Assembly: GCA_023935145.1 (NCBI GenBank)
Contig: CM043698.1
Span: 84,236,001 to 84,300,000, forward strand
From: Bretschneidera sinensis
Taxonomy: Eukaryota > Streptophyta > Magnoliopsida > Brassicales > Akaniaceae
Length of the DNA: 64,000 bases
Direction of reading: 5' to 3'
Within the stretch, counting starts at the first letter, position 1, and each line of letters opens with the position of its first letter. The notes below the pieces were generated by a model that did no database searches, was not told the origin of the DNA, and saw nothing but the letters and a program-made list of their open reading frames with translations. Both the position numbers and the translations under genes were made by a program. This document shows positions 11,450-24,555 of this stretch, piece after piece.

Positions 11450-12000
11450 ATAACATACTGCAAAAATGAGTTTGGAAGGGATTAAAGGATTAAGTCACTA
11501 CTTAACTCTGCATCCATATTATAATTGAGCTTGTACAACTGCTCAACATAGTTGGTCACCTTTAATCCATACTCATGTGCCAATGATCTTTCAAGCATCC
11601 TAGCCTTAAAGAGGTCCTTGGAGACTTGGAAACTTACATTACGACTATGCTCATCATACAACTCTTGTAGATGAAGCAATATTGCATAAGTACTTTTTGT
11701 CTTGTCATGTTGCTTCTAAAGCTCTTTAGACATAGATGCTAGTAGGTAGCACCTAGATTACATGTCATTTTCTTTCCACTTCTTAAAAATAGCCATATCT
11801 TCTTTCAAAACATTCTTAGCAACAATTGAAATAAGTGATTGATCAAGAACAAAGGTGATTTTCTCATAATTAAGAATAATTTTCAAATTCCTTAGCCAAT
11901 TAATAAAATTGGATCGTTCTGTCTGTTTGTGTCAAGTATGTGCAATAGTGGGTTCAATCATTACGATCTACGACATAACAACAGATAAAATTAGCGTCTA
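11450..12000 (-). pseudogene. Copia gag fragment (UBN2-like)
   Basis: The minus-strand frame 11,679-11,482 reads LHLQELYDEHSRNVSFQVSK and then ERSLAHEYGLKVTNYVEQLY, the usual helical gag of plant Copia elements. Upstream bases to about 11,990 encode NWLRNLKIILNYEKITFVLD in another segment, also typical. A stop lies between the two segments. The 3' remainder of the ORF is missing because the Tekay-like LTR begins at 11,449. Confidence 0.6.
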
Positions 12001-13908
12001 TTCATTTTATCAACTACCACAAAGATTTGATCTTTAATTTCAATGGTACCTTCCACTATTTTTTTGATTTCCACAACCTCAATGTTGAAAGCAAAAAAAC
12101 CCATTTGGAAGGTCTCTTAGTGAAGATTAAGATCTTATCACTTACACATTATAGCCTTACAATAGCACAACAAACTACAATGTATTTGATAGGTAGATAA
12201 CTTTTATCATTTTCATCTCATGAAATTCCCAATCTTTATTTAGTATCTTAAATTGATACAGCCTTATGTTAACACAATAAATCATAAGCAGTTTAGTTAA
12301 GTCAAACTCACCATTCTTCACAAGTATAAATTAGTGATATGACCTTTAAGTTAGTGCAACAAAGTTATATCATTTGTTTATGTCGTGTACATCACATTTT
12401 TTATAGACGATATAAATTTTCTAAGATTGTAAACCTTACGGTAGCGCTAAAAGTTTACACATTAAAAAAATTCTCATATTTATTATAATTATGGAATTCT
12501 ACGAACAATCATTCCTACTGTTTTTCGTTTGTAACTTAGTATTGATTAATTGTGCGTGAGAGATTTTGGTTTTTATGTTTAAGTCTTAACATATGGCTAT
12601 GCATCAAAAACATATTAAAACATATAATCTAGTCACATGCATATAACCATAGGTGGATGACTATGAATTTTTTTAAGCATGATTACTTAAGCCCATAAAG
12701 TAAATCACTTGGTCAAATTCCTAGGGAATTATTAAATAAATATATCATAAAAATTCATGGGTCTTAAATCTTCAAATGGTCCACCATACTTCCTTGCACA
12801 CTCCTTGATTCGAATCAATAAAAACCTATATTTTTTATTTTTTAATCCAGTAAAATAAAATATTATCCAACTCTAAGTAATCATACATATAAAATATATA
12901 AGAAACCTTGAACATTAGTCAATGGCAGTTACATTAGAGGGAGATAAAAATTTACATTTAGAGAAAGAAGAGAAGGCGAAGTATGTAAACCCTATCTAAA
13001 ATTGAAATGCCGAAAATAATACCAACACAATTTAACCAAATGCTAAAGTCTATGTCCAATAGTCATTCACTTAAACAATCATATTACAAATAAATAAAAT
13101 AATTCTATTCTAGTTATGGATTTATTTTCATATTGCATATCCTAATCGTATTAGGTTTTCAAGAACTTTTGCCAATCCTATTCTAAATAATATTTATATT
13201 TCTTATTCATTAGAATTCATAATTCTAATATTATAAGGCTTTTGGAGTTTCAATTCCTAATTAAACTCTAATTTCTTAAAATTTTAATCCAAAATTAAGA
13301 AAAACTCTTAGTTAACCAAAATATAATTTTTGGCAATCATAAAACATTTATTTACGTGAATAAATTTTAAATTTCTAATTTCAAGTCAAACCGAATTCGA
13401 AATTTCAAGAACGAGCAAAAACTTGTTATTTCGGAAGAACTGTTTTACTGATTTGTACATTGTCCGGTTTTTTAATCATATCTAAAAAATACTTAGATTT
13501 TTGAACCATGATTAGTGGCAACACTTGTGAAAATGTCGTAATCCAATTTAAAATAACTGAATTATGGTCAATTGAAGTTGGAAGAGAAAATCTATTTTGA
13601 TGTAGGTTTGTAATGTGATTTTCTTCCCAAAACCGATTTTCTTTGATGCAAAATCATATTTTCATCATCGAAATAGTTTGTAATAAATATTATTGATTTA
13701 ATATGTTTTAAAAATAATCCACGAAAACTTTATCATCATCACATGACAATAATTAATTAAAGAACACATTCTTGAATTTTCTTGACCTAGGGGTTCATAA
13801 ACCCTAATTTGATTTCCATAATTCTCTAACTTGAAATCATAAGAATTTTAAGATCAAATCTACAAAGCCATAACAATAGAATTAAACTCATTCTAAATAA
13901 TCCATAGA
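12001..13908 (-). other. Noncoding leader of the Copia element
   Basis: About 1.9 kb between primer binding site and gag without a usable ORF. It is AT-rich and contains stem-like blocks with the repeated phrases 'agccttacaatagcacaaca', 'agccttatgttaacacaata' and 'cttacggtagcgct'. Those look like short dispersed repeats within the leader. No gene is seen. Confidence 0.45.
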
Positions 13909-13924
13909 GGTGGCTCTGATACCA
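13909..13924 (-). other. Primer binding site, initiator tRNA-Met type (Copia)
   Basis: The minus strand reads TGGTATCAGAGCCACC, an exact match to the usual tRNA-iMet complement of plant Copia elements. It fixes the 3' end of the LTR just to its right. Confidence 0.85.
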
Positions 13925-14186
13925 CTACAATTTTATCGGTAAAAAAACGCAACAAAAAATTTAAATTTTTTTTATGCAGATAAACTTAACCAAAGAAATT
14001 CTCTATAGATCATATTAGAACAAAAAACAATCCCCATACAAGGTTAGATTTTTACTTTTAGTTAATGAAAATTTTGGTTAAAACTTGGAGACGGGTTCAC
14101 AAACCGTTCAAGCATTTGACCTCTAAACGTATCCATATGAGCAATGCACAAACTAGAGATCTCAGACTGAGGTAACAAAAAATTAT

Positions 14187-15542
14187 TATAATGACCCATT
14201 TCGAGTGAGCCTTACTCGGTATGACTCCATTATCTTTTAGCACTAAGCACCTTGACTCAAGATGTAACCAAGTAAAACATACAACTTAAACAATATTCTT
14301 TTCAAATAATCCAAACCTATACAAATTTAAGTCTTAACATATCTGAAACTTCTCGATACAATAAATCAACTTTTAGGATTATAAAGGAAACATAAGTAAA
14401 GGAGATCTCCTTAAATACTACAAACTTGTACATGTTTTTACAAAATAAACTATAATAAAAATAAAAAATAAAAACTTTGGGTCCTAACAAGACCCAAAAG
14501 ATGAGGATGTTGTGGACGATGACTTTACTAAAATCTTCTTTCAACTTTGATTACACATCTTCTAGTGTTTTTTTCTAAAAGGTTAGTAAAAGAAGGGGGT
14601 GAGCTAAAAAACTCAGTGATTAAACATCTTAGTAGAAGTACTCGTTTTGGGAAAAAACTTCTTAAATTTTAAATCTTATCATATAAGTTATTTTGTAACT
14701 ATAGATATAATATAATTTGTATCTTTAAATTTCATTACTTAGTCCATTCTTTATTAAATTGTAATTTATAAATATAAGTATAGATATACACATTTTCATA
14801 TACTTTCGTTACTATTTTTCATAGAAGATAATATCCATTACAAAGGATTATACATATTTTTACATAAAACATTATCTTACTACACCATACACATCACTAG
14901 TGTAAGCTATTTATTTATCACATTCATCTCAATATCTTTCCACATCACAAGCAACAAAAATCCCCATAATTTTCATTAAATCAATCACATTGTATGCTAT
15001 TCATGGGCCAATCACCATGTGTACCCACCATGGGTCAAATACCACTTATGCCTCTCATTAGCCAATCACCACTTATGCACCAATCATCCATGGAATGAAT
15101 GCAATGCAATGCAATGCGATGCATGTTCAATCCTTTATTCAATTCATTTCATTTCACTCTTAATTCATTTTTCATTTTCCCCTCACTAGGCTAGTCATAT
15201 AACAATGAGAACGTCTCCTCACGTACCTATATGTTCTCAACAGCACCATCACAATATCAGCTTCAATTCCATGTTCGACCTCACACAACACTCCCCTCAT
15301 TAGACGGATGTTTTCGGCCTTACATAATAATCTCCCCCGTTAGACGAATCATGAAATTTTTTATGCAATAGAAAATGCAAATCATTATCCAACAACTTCT
15401 AAATTAAGCATTCATCAACCAGTCTCATCATTAATTCACAACACTCCATCAATCAATTTTATTACAACCAAACACATCACAAGATCTCAAACATAAACTA
15501 CAACAATTTATTTTTGTACTCATTACTCGTACAATCATATCT

Positions 15543-15596
<54 letters not shown>

Positions 15597-16881
15597 TCAC
15601 ACATGTCAAACTCAACATACTATTATTTGGTATTTGGTATTCACTACATACCCTACTTATTTTCCATATTATAATCTTATTAGTGTAGTCATTTTCTTCG
15701 TATAAGTATTTAACTTTTTATTTTCGTTATTTAATTCAATGTTTAATAGAAATAAGGTGAAAACTCACATTTACCGAACCAAAACTCAACCTTAGGTTTT
15801 CCCCTAACCCTCGGTATTCTCCTTCAATCACACGTAGGGGTTAAGTCACAAACCCTCTTCCATTTATTTAAAACTTTTTACAAAATTTGCTCTAAAATGT
15901 TTTAAAACAAAAGAAATCTTCTCAAGATCTTAACTCTCAAAACTTTATCATAAAATCAAGCTCATAGTACCTTGGGAGAATTCTTGGATTGAAATACTTT
16001 AGCAAAAGTAACTTATTTTAGGAAAATAGGGCTGAAAACAGGTTCAAGGGATCGGACAGTCAACTGTGATCTTCCCAGACGCTTTGCACAGTCATTTATC
16101 CAAATTGACAGTCGACTATCCTCTAACCAAAAAGGTTGCACAGTCGAGTGTGCACTCAGGATAGTCAACTGTTTGGTCCAGATTTTTGAAAAATCATGCC
16201 GAAATGACCATTTTTCTTCAAAATCTTTCACTTATCTCTCATGGTACTTCCAAACCATTCAAGAAACAAGTTCCCAAGGATTTTAAATCAAAGATTTTAT
16301 ACTAACCAAATCAAAAATTTTAAGCCAAACACACACCAAACTCATAAACCTAAGGCAAACCCATTTTCCTTGAAAAAACTCTTTTCTCGAGAAAATTTCT
16401 CAAATCAAACTTCCAAAACTTCAACTCTCTAGTTTAGTAAACAAGCTTAAAAAATTAAAGTAAAGAATAACAAGATTTTTACCTTGATTTTTGCAAGAAA
16501 CCTCCATCTTTTCCTTCATCTTCCTCTATTTCTTCCCCCTTCTCTTTTCTTTTCTTTTTTTTCTCGTTTCTTCTAGGTAAATCAAAAAAATTATGGATTC
16601 TCTCCCTTTCTCCTCTTATTTAAACTCAAAGTCTCCTTTTATTGCACCATTACCCTTTCCACTTTACACCTTTTCCAAAATCTACCCCAAACACTTTAAA
16701 ATTTCAACATTTCCCTTAAAACAAAATTTATTACTCAAATTCTTATTTTATATACTTATTTCTAATTTTATAAGTCCCAATATGAAATGATTACAACTCA
16801 AATTTGGACAAAAACACCAAATAAGTGTCGAAGTGTTGTCCCGTGATTTAAAATATTCTAATTTAAATATCGACCTCTACA
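14187..16881 (-). mobile_element. Solo LTR of a Ty3 (Tekay-like) element
   Basis: The minus-strand sequence starts TGTAGAGGTCGATA (16,881) and ends GGGTCATTATA (14,187), the terminal pattern of plant Tekay LTRs. There is no internal region. The flanks are ATTAT on the left and GTTAT on the right, a target duplication with one mismatch. Flanking sequences on both sides belong to the Copia LTR. The LTR includes repeated 'cagtcgactg'-like words (16,050-16,180), an (AT)n(AC)n tract, and AT-rich noncoding sequence. The small ORFs in it are not genes. Confidence 0.65.
15546..15600. repeat. (AT)n(AC)n microsatellite
   Basis: About 50 bases of AT dinucleotides followed by a short AC run, inside the solo LTR. 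Confidence 0.95.
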
Positions 16882-18904
16882 GTTATGGAGTGCTACCTCC
16901 TAGGATTTTCGAGAGGGCTTTTATCAAATAAAATCCCTTTATATATATTCTTTTACTCTTAAAAACTCTAGGATTTCTAAAATTATAATTAAGCACCTAG
17001 CTTAATTAATTCTTAGAAAACTTTCTTCTGGCCCATCAATTTCTCTATTCTAATAGTTGCCATTTTGAGTGTGATACCTTAGGTTCAATATTCTAGTTGT
17101 AGGTTATAACTATTACACGTCAATTCGACCTCGGCTAATCAATTAAAACTGTTTTACAATTAGTTTGAATTAAAACCCATTTTAATTCTTCCTTTAATAA
17201 GAATTAATTAATTACAATTTAATTATCATGGTTTCTATAAATCATAGTGACACCTAGCAGTATATCATAATTACCCATACAATATGAATTTAATATGAAC
17301 ATTTCTATTATCTGTTACCGTGCAATTCAATCATTTTGTCATACGATGCCCCTAATTAAACCTATGGTATGGAATTACTATCAAACCTTAATTATTTAAT
17401 CATATATATCTTGATATCAAGTCCATAACTTAAATGGTGAAATTAGAAACTTATTTCTAATTTCCATCGTACTTTATCTAAGAAATTTTCAAGCTATGAC
17501 TTAATCATATCACGTAGGGTATTCTTTCTCTTTTACTAAGAGTGGTGGATCATATATTGTACACTCACATACTTCCATGTATAAGTGATCATAACCAATT
17601 ACTACCTTTTTGTAGTCTATAAATATAATCGCATTTGAGTAGCATCAAAGCATGATGAGGTACAGAAGATATCCATGGTGCCTCAAGTCCAAAGATCACT
17701 TGCACAACTGCAGCATAAGAACTCCTATTGACAGCTAGTAAAATGTCCATATAGGTATTTCTTAAATCAAGTTAGTTCGGTGTACCTATTTTCTAACAAG
17801 CACATACATATCTTGTCTTATTGTCTCACACACTAGTGATCATGAGATGAATCAACTTCAACTCCTTGAGGAAATAAGATATATATTAATCTATCTGGAT
17901 TCATTAATTCTCTTTTTAGTGATCCTATGATTGAAAACATTTAATAATAAAGCTTAATGAAATACATCTCATTAGCATGATCTCTTCATGGTGCTCAATT
18001 CCATTGCTTCTGTTATATGGGCTTTATAATGTAAACACATTGTTAAATTATTGTAATTAAAACATGATAAATGTAATTTTTCATAAATAATATTATTATC
18101 AATAAAGGAATAAGACTAATTACAAGTAATATGCCTGGACATCAAATGTTATTGGCTTGTAGGGCATACCATTATCACGTGGGGCTTTTCTTGCCGGCCT
18201 TTCCTATGAGGTCTCTTGGTGTCTACTTCCATATTGATCCTTCATATATGGGTGTCGTACTTGAAGGCCCATGCTACTCGAGTTTCCTCTAGAGATATTT
18301 CATGGAGCCATCTCTAGATAATACTTGTATGGGGTGGGTTGTTGCATTCCCCATAGATGGCGTCAATCTGTTGATGCCCAAATAATGTCTAAGTCACTAA
18401 GGGGTAATGCGCACTTGCTTCAAGGAGTGTGCGCATACTACAAGGACCTCGAGGGAGGTGGAATGATGCTCAATGGATTGGCCACTTGATGAGTATGGAC
18501 CTGAAATAGACTAGGTGAGAACCCAAAGTCTATCTCCGAAGGGTTACTCCAACACCCAAGCCAATACATTTGTAAGATATAAATTGTAAAGAAAGAGTAT
18601 AAGATGTATTGTTTTTCGTACCTCAATAAAATATTTTGAATCCTTTTTTATAGTGAGAAAGAGAGAGGATATCACATATGACAAACAATATGCATCATCA
18701 AATGAAGAATTGATGGAGGGTTGAGATCGTGTCGATGGATTAACATAGTTTTTACCCTTTTACTCTTAATCGGGTTTTCACTGTTTTACTTTTGAGTGTG
18801 CCATGTGTCATCCTGTGAGTAGAGCAAATTTTTACCACTAGACGCGTCGTGACATCCTCTAAATATAGAGTGGGGTGAATGTAAACCTGAGTCATTTAAT
18901 CTTT

Positions 18905-18919
18905 CACACACACACACAC

Positions 18920-18958
<39 letters not shown>
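18905..18958. repeat. (CA)n(GA)n microsatellite
   Basis: A short CA run passes directly into about 40 bases of GA repeats. Confidence 0.95.
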
Positions 18959-18959
<1 letters not shown>

Positions 18960-18960
<1 letters not shown>

Positions 18961-19110
18961 CTTAAATATTTTAATATTTTAATGTAGTGTTTAGAATAAT
19001 TATATGAGAGAAAGAGAGAGTCATAAATGTTTTAATGTAGTGTTTAGAATAATTATAAGAGAAAGACAGAGATTCTTAAATATTTTAATGTAGTGTTTAG
19101 AATTATTATA
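18960..19110. repeat. Short tandem repeat, about 55-65 bp, three copies
   Basis: The core 'ttttaatgtagtgtttagaa' followed by 'taattata' and a GA-rich spacer occurs three times in a row (near 18,978, 19,029 and 19,085). It may have arisen by slippage beside the GA tract. Confidence 0.7.
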
Positions 19111-19329
19111 TGGGAGTGGGTGAAGGTACCTTATCACCATAATTACGATGGTTAGTAAACAACAGATGGGGTAGGCTGTTTCCTTAGCAAAAAAACATGT
19201 GCCTTGACAATGATCTACCACCTTCAAGAGGCCTTTTTTGAACTCACAAAAAGGCGGTGAAAAAAAGAAGGAAACTCACAAAAGGCGATGTTGACCCGTC
19301 AACCTTTGACATTAATTAATCAACTACAT

Positions 19330-22300
19330 CAGAAATTCAAATAGTGTTTAAGCAATTTCTTTTTTGTTTCTCCCAATATTTTTTATTAAATTGGAGTAGA
19401 ATTATGCTAGATTGTGATTTTGGCTCATCTACCCTCTCACATTTTTAATTAAATTACAAATTATAATTAGGATAATTTTTCGCTTGACATGCATAAAGAG
19501 AATTCTGAAGCAATTTCATCACCTTGGTTTCTTACATAAAACACTACTTTATGTTTATTATTATTGGAGTCAAAAGCTCAATTTTAAAGGAGAAGAATTC
19601 GTATGATATAGGTCATAAAAGAGTTGACCTTGCCCCGCAATCCTCTTACGTTATTGACTAACAACATTGAGTTAAGAATTACTAGTCTTATAAATTGTTT
19701 GCAAGTTTGATTGTTGCTTGTGATGAATCATTAGTAAGGGTTAAAAGAAGAAAAAAAGTTAATAATCTGTGACAAGACCACTGTCATATCTAAAACAAAA
19801 TTCTATTTGGGCCTATGTATTTAAAATTGTAAAATTAAAATGTACAAATTGTCAACCGACCTAACTTGGTTTGGATTAAAACTTTTATTTTAATTGAATA
19901 GGCTTTGCAAACCAATCACCATTGAGAATCCTTAGTTAATTATTCAATGTTAATCCTTATATGTGGAGAATTTTGTTTGAACAATGATCATTAGTGTCGA
20001 TAATTATTTTTATTTATATATTTTTAACTTTGTAATAAGTTTCATTATCAATCAAAACATGAATCTTAAACCATGCAAATTTCAAGATTTGGTGTCTTTT
20101 TGCTTCCACTTCATTGCACATTGGAGTCCATGTTTTGTGCCACAATTTCCGGTTGACTTTAATTCAACACAAGACTCTTAAGCCATGCTCATACCCTCTA
20201 GGTCAAAGACTCAAAGAACACTGATCAACAACCAATTAAGCCCATGCCTTTTGAGTTGGCTCATGCTAAATACTATAGTAATTTTATACTTGCATTGCTT
20301 AAGTAGAAATTATTCCAATAACAATCTCAATCTTCAAGATGTTTATAAGTCATGCCCCACCAAAAAAACAAAAAGCATGCCCACCCTCTTGCTAGCTAGG
20401 TTCCAACACACTTGCACCACAATGAAAAAACGAAATGCTAAAATTAATAACTCGTCCCAACAAGATAAAAGAAAGCACCAAATTAAATAGAACTAGAGTC
20501 GATTATTTGGCAGATTAAATTCTTAAAATACAGTTGATTGAGAATGAATTTCAGTAGGTATTATAAATAATATATATGGCAAGATTATCCAACCAAACTG
20601 TCAAAATAAATTGTCAATCACAATCAGACCCTCGATGGTCATAATCCTCTCCAATGTTCTTAAATCAAATTCACATGCATTACAGGTATAATAGCTACAG
20701 CTACATACAAGGAAAATGCAAATGCACTGAAGTAATCAATAGGCCTAATATATGCAAATTGTTACAATGAAAGACCAAAAGAAAGACAATCATCCATTTA
20801 CATTATAAAGTCAGAAGCATAATTCATTTGATTATTCTACCAGCATGTTTGGCTTGAGGTCAAACTATTGTACTCAAGCGACCTAGAAATTCTCTTCATT
20901 ATTTTTGTTTGAGGCATGTCAATGTTGGCCTCTAGATCAAAAGCATATAAATCAGTTCTTCATCAGCTGAAATTTTCCATTCATCAAAATTTATTAGACT
21001 CATTATCAGTAGAATTGCAAGACTCAAGATTAAACGATGGCAAAGTACATTTGAGTTGTACAAACAAAACCTTGGGTACCATCTTATCAGGTACTATAAA
21101 TGAGTAAATTAAGTTGTCACAACACCATGTTAAAATAGCTACAATCTATCGTTCCCACTTCTGTGTCTTATTATCACACTAATCCATGTTACGCAAGAAC
21201 CAAGTCTGCAAAATTACATCCATACATCCAATCTTCTTTTTAAGCCGTGGAATCAATTTTATAAAATAGTTAATCCATGCCACTAAGTCTAACAATAGCT
21301 AACATTTCAGAAATGACCTTATTCTTACGCATAAATCCTACACGAAAAGAGCATAGATAAGTAAAATATTACATGGAGCACCCAAACACACCCGATACCT
21401 ATAACATTTCCATGAAGCTATCATTCAATTTTTACCAAAACACAAATACAAACATATAAATATTATTTATAACCAAGTTGAATTATAAAATGCAAGTAAC
21501 GCAATAACGCACAAATATCTTCTGCAACTGATCATAATTCTTATTATCATCCACATACAAACCATTTCCAGGTCAAAGTTCACACAATATACTTCTCCAC
21601 TCCCGGATAACATAAAAATTCACAATTGGTAACAAAGTTTAGCATGAGAAAAATTAAAATTCTACACCTTAAAATACTATTTGCACAAAGCTACAAGTAC
21701 AAATTTATCATAACAACCTCATTAGAAAATGTCAGCAAGTGAGGGCTTGGAACAAATTAAAAACAGCGATCATGAGTTTGAAGAATAAACAAACAATCAA
21801 TCCACATTTAAAAGGGTGAAATGGCATATAACATTTGTAATAATGACATGAACAAGGCTACAAAGTACATGGCCAAAATATATGCTTCAGAGTATAGTAT
21901 TTTCATACTCATAGACTAAAGCAAGCACAACAATCACATAGTCGTGAAATGAAATATGTCATCAATCTCATCTAATAAGCAACACGGCATCAAGATTTGA
22001 CCCAGTTAATAGACATAGCAAATCATACAGAAATTGTAAAGTGACCCAAGAACAACATAAGAGCTCAACAAAGCAGAAACAAGAACTTTAAATGATCAAT
22101 GAATCAAACACCCTACAGAGCACAGATTCTGCATTATAAATCATCACAAATGAATAACCCATAATAGACTTAGTAATTTGATCATCACAAAGCTCACAGT
22201 GTACATATAATACCATAAATACATCAAGCCCCATTTCAATATCATACCAATGACAGAACATATAGGATCACAGAGCATGTTTCACAGCATCACCAAACTC

Positions 22301-22400
22301 ATAACAGAATCACAAGGAAGTCTTCAGAAGTTAAATCATAAAGAAAAAGAAAGCAAGGAAAGTAAAGAGGATCCTTTGGATTTAACCATCACCTAACATT
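19330..22400. other. No gene recognised
   Basis: AT-rich sequence with scattered short ORFs (largest about 100 codons at 20,185-20,490). None has a recognisable motif, and their amino acid composition is that of random AT-rich DNA. I see no TE termini here. The right-hand part (20,500-22,400) may be downstream flank of the captured-gene block. Confidence 0.5.
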
Positions 22401-22534
22401 AAATCCAAGATCCAAATTTCACATCACTCACAACATTATAGAGCCCATCACATAACATGCAGTATCTATCATACACGGAGAGTAAATAGAGAATAGGAAT
22501 ATGAAGAACACAGAGCACAGAAGGGATTATTTTA

Positions 22535-22925
22535 TTTTCTAAGCTTCTAGACAAGGGAGTATGGTGAGCAGTTAAGATCACGCCAAGGTCAGGACTTAAG
22601 ATGCCTTTAGATTGGAAAATTTGGATTTTTGGCAACAGGGTCGCACTGTAACACTGATGGATATCTCTTGACATGGTGCCTGAATTGAGTTTTTGAGACA
22701 ACATAGTTCTTGAGGAACGCAAAGACACTCGCAGGTTTATCTGGAACTGAAAAATCAGATTTCCAAAAGAATTCATATGTATTTATGAGGTAAAAGACTG
22801 TAAAGGAGTCTTGATTTGCATCAGTAGAGATGTATTTGAGAGGAGGAAATAAGATTGATGGGGGATTTTGAAGAAAATACAGTTCAAGGGTTGATGAAGA
22901 TCTGATAGTGTCTCCCATGATGAAA
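22535..22925 (-). pseudogene. mTERF family fragment, frameshifted
   Basis: mTERF proteins bind nucleic acid in plastids or mitochondria and act in organelle transcription or RNA processing. The minus-strand frame from about 22,925 has LKYISTDANQDSFTVFYLIN, then PDKPASVFAFLKNYVVSKTQ and VKRYPSVLQCDP. The frame then shifts and continues LLPKIQIFQSKGILSPDLGV and LSRSLENKIIPS. These match successive parts of the plant mTERF N-terminal half, including the typical DP..LLPK joint. Bases are missing at the shift, and also between YLIN and PDKP. The C-terminal mTERF repeats are absent. It lies directly beside a LEUNIG-type exon on the same strand. Confidence 0.7.
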
Positions 22926-23099
22926 AATAAAAGTCTTTCAAAGAATATTAAACATTTGGGGATTGAAGTTGAAGTACTGATTGAGTAAACTGACCTGTTT
23001 CCCAAGAGAGATTTCTTCTTACACTTGAAGAATTGTGGCGAAGCATGTGGGTACTTCACAAGAAGAACTGCCAAATAGAACCAAAACACCAAACCGTAG

Positions 23100-23296
23100 A
23101 CCCAAAACCAAAGTTATGATTATTAAGAAAAATTCTCAGTTTTTTGCATTCTAAATCATTGGTAGATGATGATGTCAAGTTTCGCTGTGCTTGAAGCATT
23201 AGTTGTTGCAACTGAAGTTGATTGAAGTGTTAAGAGGATGACATCAAAGACTTTTGCTGCTGAAGAAGTCCAGGCCGAAGTTGATCCAGTCCCTGA
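23100..23296 (-). pseudogene. LEUNIG/LUH-type corepressor exon, with stop
   Basis: LEUNIG and its homolog LUH are Groucho-like transcriptional corepressors. After a good minus-strand acceptor (cttttcag) the frame reads GLDQLRPGLLQQQKSLMSSS, then a TAA, then QLQLQQLMLQAQRNLTSSST and NDLECKKLRIFLNNH. This is the Gln-rich middle region just before the WD40 part. The stop and the abrupt loss of homology after NNH (near 23,115) show that it is a fragment. It runs into sequence linked to the mTERF fragment with no intervening intron. The WD40 repeats and the N-terminal LUFS domain are absent from the window. Confidence 0.7.
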
Positions 23297-23772
23297 AAAG
23301 AAGGGAAAAATTATCTAAAATGAAACCACAATACATCCACTTACAAGTTAAAATACCATTTATTATCTTTTAACCACTAAACAAAGATTCAAATGCACGA
23401 TAGATAGGTACATCATCCGCAAGTATTGCTTAGTACATCTAAGAGGTGTAAACCAACCTAAGAAATTTCTTTTTTACAAACCAGCCTCACTCATTTAGTT
23501 ATTTTAGAGATTCTCCCATAAGGAGGTTTCCATTGGTATAACCCTTAGTGTAAGCTCCAAAAAACTTATCAACTAGAAAAATAGAAGCTTATCTTCATGC
23601 GATGAATCAGCAAAGACTTGCAACGGTAAATTATAAGGTAAGGAAAGCATGAGATAGGAAAAAAAAATAAAAGAGTACAACTCACTCTTAATGAGACCAT
23701 AAAAGCTATTAACTAAAAGAATCCACCATATATTAATATATTTTAATAATACAACAAAATGCTTTGGTCAGT

Positions 23773-24340
23773 GTTGTTACATAATCTTATGATACAATTC
23801 TTGTATCAAGAATTCTGACCGAAACAGATAGAGAAGGTACAAAACAGAAAAGGATTCTGACCAGAACAGAAATAAGGAAATCTGAAAAGAAAAGAAAGAA
23901 TTCTGGGAAAAGAAGTGAAAGTGAGAAAGAAATTAAGAATGAGTAAGAAGTAAGAGAATGGATTCAATTCATTGATTGACTACAATATGAGTAGTGTGCA
24001 GTATTTATACAGTGAAAATCAAGATCACTAACAAGATGAGTGATGCAAACAGAAAACAGTTGTAGTAACAAACTTAACAGCTTTGCTAGCTGTATCTTAA
24101 CTGAATAACTAACTCTCCATCCGTATGTTAGCTTCCTTAAGCTATCCTTTGGGGAGCTTGCCTTATTCTTTGACTTCTCCTTAGCACTGGTTGCTGCCCC
24201 GTCTCTCTTTCTATTTTCTGTTGGTCCAGTTGCAGTTCCAGCTGCTGTTCCAGTTCTACTTCCTCCTTATGTTTCTTTGTCTTATGTTGTATGTAGCTAT
24301 CATCTTATTAAAAGTCTGACCCATTAAGAACTCATTTATC
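23773..24340 (-). mobile_element. Possible solo LTR (Copia-like)
   Basis: On the minus strand this contains a TATA-like sequence (complement of gtatttatac at 24,001-24,010), followed by 'gtagtcaatcaatgaattga' and a purine/pyrimidine-rich leader. That is the usual layout of a small plant Copia LTR. The left end reads TGTTGTTACA. The right end and target duplication could not be fixed, so this call is tentative. It lies in the intron between the two LEUNIG-type exons. Confidence 0.35.
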
Positions 24341-24555
24341 TTTTCCCTTTAAAGCCTCGTTCAACATTTGGATATTGAATAACTTAAAAACTAATCATTC
24401 TAGAAGTCATGATCATCGACCTCGGTGGGACAAAAAAGCATAACATAATTATAAGGACTGGCTAAATAAAACTTACTGTTAAAGGCCATCCTTTCAAGGC
24501 AAATTACTGCCACTCCTAAGAGAACATAACAACAATAGTCGAAGGCAGTCATCAT

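Larger units (their letters stand above)
11450..18171 (-). mobile_element. Copia retrotransposon (Bianca-like), split by two Ty3 insertions
   Basis: On the minus strand: a 5' LTR starting TGGTATGCCCTACAAGCC near 18,171 and ending near 13,927, a tRNA-iMet primer binding site (13,924-13,909), a long noncoding leader, then gag, which is cut at 11,450 by the Tekay-like LTR. The LTR is itself interrupted by a solo Ty3 LTR (14,187-16,881). Without that insert the LTR is about 1.55 kb. The leader and LTR style resemble the Bianca lineage; that naming is from memory and tentative. Confidence 0.6.
18172..19330 (-). mobile_element. Remnant of a Tat/Retand-like Ty3 element (primer binding site and LTR)
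   Basis: At 18,348-18,365 the minus strand reads TGACGCCATCTATGGGGA, close to the TGGCGCCGTCTGTGGGGA primer site of Tat-type elements. The sequence to its right begins 'ttgatgcccaaataatgt' and behaves as LTR, comparable to the start after the primer site at 54,128. To its left only about 175 bp of leader remains before the Copia LTR at 18,171. The outer LTR boundary is not clear; 19,330 is an estimate. Confidence 0.45.

Noticed and set aside
15514..15705. ORF of 63 codons over a microsatellite
   Set aside because: It is the translation of an (AT)n(AC)n tract within an LTR.
20185..20490. 101-codon plus-strand ORF
   Set aside because: No recognisable motif, low-complexity composition and no supporting context.
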